A program made the translations under genes and the position numbers. A stretch of 40,709 nucleotides of DNA. It comes from Hyphomicrobiales bacterium. GTDB taxonomy: Bacteria > Pseudomonadota > Alphaproteobacteria > Rhizobiales > Beijerinckiaceae. Positions 34,532-40,709 of the stretch are shown here, piece by piece. The stretch's first letter is position 1; every line of letters begins with the position of its first letter. Under the pieces are notes generated by a model that did not search any database, was not told the origin of the DNA, and saw only the letters and a program-made list of their open reading frames with translations. Location: positions 1 to 40,709 of the forward strand of contig JAIYDY010000084.1 of assembly GCA_027487245.1 (NCBI GenBank), read 5' to 3'.

Positions 34532-35749
34532 ATGGCGGTGCCGGGGGTCAGGATCTGGCGCAATGCGCGTCTTGCCAGCATGGATGCGGAGCGTCCCAGC
34601 CTCGGGCTGATCGACAAGGGCGCGATCATGGCCGATGCGACCGGTCGCATCCTGTTTGCCGGCCTGGAAGCCGACCTGCCGGCCAGTGCAGGCGCCGAGG
34701 TGACCGACTGCGAAGGCCGCTGGATCACGCCGGGCCTGATCGACTGCCACACGCATCTGGTGTTCGGCGGCGACAGGGCGCACGAATTCGAGATGCGGCT
34801 CGGCGGCGCGAGCTACGAAGAGATCGCCCGGGCGGGTGGCGGCATCCTCTCCACGGTCAAGGCCACCCGCGCCGCCAGTGCGGATGACCTGTTCGCCAGC
34901 GCCGACAGACGGCTGGCCATGCTGATGTCCGAAGGCGTGACCAGCATCGAGATCAAGTCCGGTTACGGCCTCCGGATCGACACCGAACTGCGGCAACTCG
35001 CTGTGGCCCGCCGGCTGGGGCAGGAGCGGCCGGTGACGGTGCGCACCACCTTTCTTGGTGCCCATGCGCTGCCGCCCGAGTTTGCCGGCAATGCCGATGG
35101 CTACATCGATCTCGTCACCGGCCCGGACCTGATGCGTCGGCTGGCGGATGAGAAGCTGGCCGATGCTGTCGATGTGTTCTGCGAGGGCATCGGCTTTTCG
35201 GCTGAACAAAGCCGCCTTGTGTTCGAGGCTGCGAAAGCGGCCGGCCTGCCTGTGAAGATCCACGCCGAGCAGCTCTCCAATCTGCATGGCGCGGCGCTGG
35301 CGGCCAGCTTCGGGGCGCTATCGGCCGATCATCTCGAACATCTCGACGAGGCAGGTGCGCAGGCGCTGGCGAAGGCCGGCACGGTGGCCGTGCTGCTGCC
35401 GGGTGCCTTCTATTTCATCCGCGAGACCCGCGTGCCGCCAGTCGACCTGCTGCGCGCGGCAGGGGCGGCGATGGCTGTCGCGACCGACTGCAACCCCGGC
35501 TCATCGCCGCTGACCTCGCTGCTGCTGGCGCTCAACATGGCCTGCACGCTGTTCCGGCTGACACCGGAGGAGGCGCTGCTGGGGGTGACGCGCCATGCGG
35601 CCAAGGCGCTGGGGCTGCAGGCCGAGGCGGGAATGCTCAGGGCCGGGCTGTGGTGCGATCTTGCCATCTGGGAGATCGAGCGGCCTGCGGAGCTGTGCTA
35701 CCGGATGGGGTTCAATCCGCTCTGGCGGCGTGTGTGGCGGGGCTCCTGA
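34532..35749 (+). CDS. hutI: Imidazolonepropionase HutI
   Basis: HutI opens the ring of 4-imidazolone-5-propionate to give N-formimidoyl-L-glutamate. The amidohydrolase metal site is complete: His73 and His75 ([10 protein letters not shown]), His244 (KIHAEQLS) and Asp319 ([11 protein letters not shown]), with His267 in the [10 protein letters not shown] motif. The length is 405 residues, as expected. The ATG at 34532 was chosen by family alignment over a much longer open frame, with a GGGG-type ribosome site close upstream; GTG 34517 is the alternative. First gene of hutI-hutH-hutG-hutU, followed by hutH after 58 bp. Confidence 0.96.
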   Translation: MAVPGVRIWRNARLASMDAERPSLGLIDKGAIMADATGRILFAGLEADLPASAGAEVTDCEGRWITPGLIDCHTHLVFGGDRAHEFEMRLGGASYEEIARAGGGILSTVKATRAASADDLFASADRRLAMLMSEGVTSIEIKSGYGLRIDTELRQLAVARRLGQERPVTVRTTFLGAHALPPEFAGNADGYIDLVTGPDLMRRLADEKLADAVDVFCEGIGFSAEQSRLVFEAAKAAGLPVKIHAEQLSNLHGAALAASFGALSADHLEHLDEAGAQALAKAGTVAVLLPGAFYFIRETRVPPVDLLRAAGAAMAVATDCNPGSSPLTSLLLALNMACTLFRLTPEEALLGVTRHAAKALGLQAEAGMLRAGLWCDLAIWEIERPAELCYRMGFNPLWRRVWRGS

Positions 35750-35807
35750 CCATGCCGGCTGAACAGCACATGTCCTGCCCGCCTCGTGGGCAACACAAGG
35801 AACTCCC

Positions 35808-37355
35808 ATGACGATCGCATTGCTGAACCCGGGCGAGGCCGGACTGTCGCTCTGGCGTGCCGTCCATGCCGGGGCCGCCCTGGCACTGGACGGGGCCTGC
35901 TGGCCGCGCATCGAACAGGGCCACGCGCTGCTGCTGAAGGCAGCACGCGGCAACGATGCGGTCTATGGCGTCAACACCGGCTTCGGCAAGCTGGCTTCGG
36001 TGCGCATCCCGGTCGACCGGCTGGCACAATTGCAGGTCAACATCGTGCGCTCGCATTGCGCCGGCGTCGGCGAGCCGCTGCCGGCCCGCGTGGTCAGGCT
36101 GGTGATGGCGTTGAAGCTGGCCAGCCTGGCGCAGGGGGCATCGGGCGTGCAGCCGGCCACCGTTCGGCTGCTGCTGGCCATGCTCAACCGCGGCGTCCTG
36201 CCCGTGATCCCGGCGCAGGGCTCGGTCGGTGCGTCGGGCGATCTCGCTCCCCTCGCCCATCTGGCCGCCGTGCTGATCGGCGAAGGCGAGGCAACCCGCC
36301 GTGACAGCGCGCCCGGCACCGTGCTTGGCGGGCGCGAAGCGCTGGCGCTGGCCGGGCTCGAACCGGTGACGCTGGGGCCGAAGGAGGGGCTGGCGCTGCT
36401 CAACGGCACGCAGGTCTCGACCGCGCTGGCGCTCGACGGGCTGTTCGCGCTGGAGCGCTGCTTTGCCGCCGCCATGGTGACAGGGGCGCTGTCGACCGAT
36501 GCGATCATGGGCTCGGACACACCATTCCACGAGGCCGTGCACCGGCTCAGGCGTCAGCCCGGCCAGATCATGGTGGCCAGCGCCTTGCGCGAACTGATGG
36601 CAGACAGCGTCATCCGCCGCTCGCATCTGGCCGATGATCCGCGCGTGCAGGACCCCTACTCGATCCGCTGCCAGCCGCAGGTCATGGGGGCGGCGCTCGA
36701 TGTCATGCGCAGCGCGGCCACGATGCTGCGCGACGAAGCCAACGCCGTCACCGACAACCCGCTGGTGGTGCTGGAAACCGGCGAGATCCTGTCGGGCGGC
36801 AACTTCCATGCCGAGCCGGTGGCCTTTGCCGCCGACATGCTGGCGCTGGCCGCTACCGAAATCGGCAACATCACGCAGCGGCGCTGCGCCATGCTGGTCG
36901 ATCCGGTGCTGTCGGGGCTGCCGGCTTTCCTGGTGGAAGAACCCGGCCTGAATTCCGGCTTCATGATCGCCGAGGTGACGAGCGCGGCGCTGGCATCCGA
37001 GAACCGCCAGCGGGCGGCACCGGCGGTGATCGACACGATTCCCACCTCCGCCAACCAGGAGGACCATGTCTCGATGGCGACCCATGGCGCGCGGCGGCTC
37101 GGGCCGATGGCCGACAACCTCTCGCGGATCATCGGCATCGAGGCGGTGATGGCGGCGCAGGGCGTCGAGATGCGCGCCCCGCTGACGACCAGCCCGCGCC
37201 TTGCCAGCGCCGTGGCCTGCATCCGCACAGCTTCGCCTTATCTCGGCGAGGACCGCGTGCTGTCCGGCGAGATCGAGGCGACAGCGGCGCTGGTGCGCAG
37301 CGGCGCGCTGGCCGACGGGCAGATGGACCTGCTCGGCGCGCTGATGGTGGAGTAA
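35808..37355 (+). CDS. hutH: Histidine ammonia-lyase HutH
   Basis: HutH deaminates histidine to trans-urocanate, the first step of the pathway. The MIO cofactor tripeptide Ala142-Ser143-Gly144 lies in [15 protein letters not shown], at the same numbering as the Pseudomonas putida enzyme. [12 protein letters not shown] at the N terminus, the [15 protein letters not shown] stretch and TDNPLVV are active-site segments. The 515-residue length is normal. AAGGAA precedes the ATG. The gene contains the hutG ribosome site at its end and is followed by hutG after 4 bp. Confidence 0.98.
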   Translation: MTIALLNPGEAGLSLWRAVHAGAALALDGACWPRIEQGHALLLKAARGNDAVYGVNTGFGKLASVRIPVDRLAQLQVNIVRSHCAGVGEPLPARVVRLVMALKLASLAQGASGVQPATVRLLLAMLNRGVLPVIPAQGSVGASGDLAPLAHLAAVLIGEGEATRRDSAPGTVLGGREALALAGLEPVTLGPKEGLALLNGTQVSTALALDGLFALERCFAAAMVTGALSTDAIMGSDTPFHEAVHRLRRQPGQIMVASALRELMADSVIRRSHLADDPRVQDPYSIRCQPQVMGAALDVMRSAATMLRDEANAVTDNPLVVLETGEILSGGNFHAEPVAFAADMLALAATEIGNITQRRCAMLVDPVLSGLPAFLVEEPGLNSGFMIAEVTSAALASENRQRAAPAVIDTIPTSANQEDHVSMATHGARRLGPMADNLSRIIGIEAVMAAQGVEMRAPLTTSPRLASAVACIRTASPYLGEDRVLSGEIEATAALVRSGALADGQMDLLGALMVE

Positions 37356-37359
37356 GCCG

Positions 37360-38160
37360 ATGCAGACCTTCACGCTGACCCAAGGCACGAGCCCGCTGAT
37401 CCTGTCACTGCCCCATCCGGGCACACGGCTACCGGACGCGGTCCATGATGCGCTCAATGCCAGAGGCCGGGAGGTTGGCGATACGGACTGGCACATGCGA
37501 CAGCTCTATACTTTTGCCGAGCGCTTCAATCCTTCGGTCATCGAGGCCAGTCTGTCGCGCTTCGTGATCGACCTTAACCGCGATCCGGCCGGCATCTCGC
37601 TGTATCCGGGGCAGGCCACCACGGAATTGATCCCGACCACGACCTTCGATGGCGAGCCGATCTGGACCGTGCCGCCCGACGATGCCGAGACGAAGGCCCG
37701 GATCACGGCCTATTTCGAGCCCTATCACGCGGCACTTGCCGCCGAGATCGCGCGCAGCAAGGCGATCCATGGCTATTGCGTGCTGTATGACTGCCACTCG
37801 ATCCGCTCGCGCATCCCGCGCCTGTTCGAGGGCACCTTGCCGGTGCTCAACCTCGGCACCAACAGCGGCGTCTCGGCGGACCCTGCCATCGAGGCCGTGG
37901 CCAGCCACGTCATCAGGGCCAGCGGCTTCAGCCATGCCATCAACGGCCGCTTCAAGGGCGGCTGGATCACGCGGCACTATGGCCAGCCGGCCAGCAACGT
38001 GCACGCCATCCAGATGGAGATCAGCATGGCCGCCTACCTTGCCGAGGAAACACCGCCCTGGCGCTTCGATGCGGCGCGCGCGGCCCCGCTTCAGGCCACG
38101 CTTGGCAATCTTCTCGAAGCCGTGCTGGCAACAGCCGCCGGCCTTGGACGCACAGGCTGA
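37360..38160 (+). CDS. hutG: N-formylglutamate deformylase HutG
   Basis: It hydrolyses N-formyl-L-glutamate to glutamate and formate, the last step of the five-step route. It belongs to the N-formylglutamate amidohydrolase family, which has no resemblance to the arginase-like formiminoglutamase also called Hut[44 protein letters not shown] and [10 protein letters not shown] are the family motifs and hold the probable zinc ligands. 266 residues. GGAG 7 nt before the ATG lies within the last hutH codons, so it is coupled to hutH. hutU follows after 25 bp. Confidence 0.96.
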   Translation: MQTFTLTQGTSPLILSLPHPGTRLPDAVHDALNARGREVGDTDWHMRQLYTFAERFNPSVIEASLSRFVIDLNRDPAGISLYPGQATTELIPTTTFDGEPIWTVPPDDAETKARITAYFEPYHAALAAEIARSKAIHGYCVLYDCHSIRSRIPRLFEGTLPVLNLGTNSGVSADPAIEAVASHVIRASGFSHAINGRFKGGWITRHYGQPASNVHAIQMEISMAAYLAEETPPWRFDAARAAPLQATLGNLLEAVLATAAGLGRTG

Positions 38161-38185
38161 CCGCCCTCCCGCCAAAGGACAGACC

Positions 38186-39862
38186 ATGACCCGCCCGACC
38201 ACACGCCTCGACAATTCGCGCATCATCAGAAGCCCGCGTGGGCTGACGCTCAATGCCAAGAGCTGGGCGACCGAAGCGCCGCTGCGCATGCTGATGAACA
38301 ACCTCGACCCGGAGGTGGCGGAAAAGCCCGACGAACTGGTGGTCTACGGCGGCATCGGCCGGGCCGCGCGCGACTGGGAAAGCTTCGACCGCATCGTCAG
38401 CGCACTGAAAAACCTCGAAAGCGACGAGACGCTGCTGGTGCAGAGCGGCAAGCCGGTCGGCGTGTTCCGCACCCACGCCGACGCGCCGCGCGTGCTGATC
38501 GCCAATTCCAACCTGGTGCCGGCCTATGCCAACTGGGAGCATTTCCATCATCTCGATAAGCTCGGGCTGATGATGTACGGCCAGATGACCGCAGGCTCGT
38601 GGATCTACATCGGCACGCAAGGCATCGTGCAGGGCACCTACGAGACCTTCGCCGAGGTCGGGCGGCAGCATTTCGGCGGCTCGCTCAAGGGCAAGTGGAT
38701 CCTCACCGGCGGGCTGGGCGGCATGGGCGGGGCGCAGCCGCTGGCCGCCACCATGGCCGGTGCCTCGATGATCGCGGTGGAGTGCAAGCCGTCGTCGATC
38801 GAGTTCCGCCTGCGCACGCGTTATCTCGACATGAAGGCCGGCAGCGTCGACGAGGCGCTGGCCATCATCGACAGTCACCACCGTCAGGGCAAGGCCGTGT
38901 CGGTCGGCGTGCTCGGCAATGCGGCGGAGGTGTTCCCCGACCTGGTCAGGCGCGGCATCAGGCCGGACGTGGTGACGGACCAGACCTCGGCCCATGATCC
39001 GCTCAATGGCTACCTGCCAGCAGGCTGGACGCTGGCCGAATGGGAAGAGCGCAAGCTCAGCGACCCTGCGGGCGTCACGAAGGCCGCCAAGGCCTCGATG
39101 GCGACGCATGTGCGCGCCATGCTGGATTTCCACCGCATGGGCGTGCCCACGCTCGATTATGGCAACAACATCCGCCAGATGGCCAAGGACATGGGCGTGG
39201 CCGATGCCTTTGATTTCCCCGGCTTCGTGCCGGCCTATATCCGCCCGCTGTTCTGCCGGGGCATCGGGCCATTTCGCTGGGCGGCGCTCTCCGGCGACCC
39301 TGCCGACATCCACAAGACCGACGCCAAGGTGAAGGAGTTGATGCCGGATGATGCGCACCTGCACACCTGGCTCGACATGGCACATGAACGGATCGCCTTC
39401 CAGGGCCTGCCGGCGCGGATCTGCTGGGTCGGCCTCGGCGACCGCCACAGGCTGGGCCTGGCCTTCAACGAGATGGTGGCGCGAGGCGAGATCGGCCCCG
39501 TCGTGATCGGCCGCGACCATCTCGATTCAGGCTCCGTGGCCTCGCCGAACCGCGAGACCGAGGCCATGAAGGATGGCTCGGACGCCGTCTCCGACTGGCC
39601 GCTGCTGAACGCGCTGCTCAACACGGCATCGGGCGCGACCTGGGTCTCGCTGCACCATGGCGGCGGGGTCGGCATGGGCTATTCGCAGCATTCCGGCGTC
39701 GTCATCCTCGCCGATGGCACACCCGATGCCGCGCGCCGGCTGGGCCGCGTGCTCTGGAACGACCCGGCCACCGGCGTGATGCGCCATGCCGATGCGGGCT
39801 ATGACATCGCCATCGCCTGCGCCCGCGAGAAGGGCCTCGACCTGCCGGGCATCACCGATTGA
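38186..39862 (+). CDS. hutU: Urocanate hydratase HutU
   Basis: HutU hydrates urocanate to 4-imidazolone-5-propionate using tightly bound NAD+ as an electrophile. 558 residues, the expected size. The NAD-binding segment [52 protein letters not shown] and the histidine-rich [13 protein letters not shown] are hallmarks. The ATG at 38186 has AAGGAC about 6 nt upstream; the much longer upstream frame is a shadow of hutG. It is last in the hut operon; tlyA starts 28 bp later and may be read from the same transcript. Confidence 0.98.
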   Translation: MTRPTTRLDNSRIIRSPRGLTLNAKSWATEAPLRMLMNNLDPEVAEKPDELVVYGGIGRAARDWESFDRIVSALKNLESDETLLVQSGKPVGVFRTHADAPRVLIANSNLVPAYANWEHFHHLDKLGLMMYGQMTAGSWIYIGTQGIVQGTYETFAEVGRQHFGGSLKGKWILTGGLGGMGGAQPLAATMAGASMIAVECKPSSIEFRLRTRYLDMKAGSVDEALAIIDSHHRQGKAVSVGVLGNAAEVFPDLVRRGIRPDVVTDQTSAHDPLNGYLPAGWTLAEWEERKLSDPAGVTKAAKASMATHVRAMLDFHRMGVPTLDYGNNIRQMAKDMGVADAFDFPGFVPAYIRPLFCRGIGPFRWAALSGDPADIHKTDAKVKELMPDDAHLHTWLDMAHERIAFQGLPARICWVGLGDRHRLGLAFNEMVARGEIGPVVIGRDHLDSGSVASPNRETEAMKDGSDAVSDWPLLNALLNTASGATWVSLHHGGGVGMGYSQHSGVVILADGTPDAARRLGRVLWNDPATGVMRHADAGYDIAIACAREKGLDLPGITD

Positions 39863-39890
39863 CAGGGGCCGCGATGGCCGGGGCTGCGCC

Positions 39891-40625
<735 letters not shown>

Positions 40626-40709
40626 TCAGCGCGGCGTGCTCCGGCGCGGGGTACCGACATCGAAGCTGGCCCTGACCCGGCCTGAGCCGGCGCGCTGCAC
40701 CACGATGCC
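40626..40709 (-). CDS. C-terminal end of an unidentified protein (partial)
   Basis: A minus-strand frame enters from the right edge and runs 27 codons to a TGA directly abutting the tlyA stop. It reads as alternating hydrophobic and Arg-rich residues (GIVVQRAGSGRVRASFDVG, then an Arg/Pro/Thr tail). It looks like a final beta strand plus a basic tail. It is too short to identify and may be chance, though the tail-to-tail spacing is like other junctions here. Confidence 0.35.
   Translation of the reverse strand, partial: GIVVQRAGSGRVRASFDVGTPRRSTPR

Overview
This is a high-GC (roughly two thirds G+C) chromosomal segment from an alphaproteobacterium. It most resembles the Hyphomicrobiales (Rhizobiales): it has a DUF2093 protein, a TIGR01459-type HAD hydrolase, a CheZ-like phosphatase beside a single-domain CheY, five-step histidine degradation through HutF, and the block ileS-lspA-(secreted protein)-M16-M16-mutL. 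The lineage comes from gene content and family recognition, not from a search. Gene packing is dense, with many 4-bp or zero-bp junctions and no complete mobile element, rRNA, tRNA or CRISPR that I can see.

Layout. 1-5.5 kb: the tail of an unidentified gene, a DUF2093 protein, a secreted dienelactone-hydrolase-like enzyme, and a set of RNA-modification genes (tadA on the minus strand; rluB and rsmD on the plus strand), followed by a tiny membrane protein. 5.5-14.6 kb (minus): ileS, lspA, a secreted low-complexity protein, a catalytic and a non-catalytic M16 peptidase, and mutL. 14.9-19 kb: signalling and cofactor genes: a Cache-type chemoreceptor and ribF (minus), then cheY-like and cheZ-like genes (plus). 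18.9-23.4 kb (minus): a HAD hydrolase, a membrane protein with a degenerate EAL domain, and a ToxR/CadC-like protein made of a winged helix, a membrane segment and TPRs. 23.7-25 kb: a class III (omega) aminotransferase. 25.0-25.9 kb: a lower-GC patch with one SnoaL-like gene and two dispersed repeat elements. 25.9-31 kb: dapB, gpmA and alkB (plus) meet polA (minus). 31.2-32.9 kb: a nitroreductase and an acyltransferase, overlapping tail to tail. 33-39.9 kb: a complete histidine-utilisation locus (hutF minus; hutI-hutH-hutG-hutU plus). The window ends with tlyA and the tail of an unidentified minus-strand gene.

How the genes work together. HutH, HutU, HutI, HutF and HutG together convert histidine to glutamate, formate and two ammonia, without the one-step HutG formiminoglutamase route. 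The receptor, CheY-like and CheZ-like genes could form a small signalling set without a local CheA. IleS, LspA and the two M16 proteins combine housekeeping translation with envelope protein processing.

The most unusual sequence feature is a palindromic element of about 95 bp inserted in frame in ileS (13031-13125). It adds about 33 residues to an essential enzyme. A second element with the same TGTC-hairpin-spacer-hairpin-GACA architecture lies between genes at 25750-25837. I did not find a clearly new multi-gene defence or biosynthetic system; most of the window is core chromosome.
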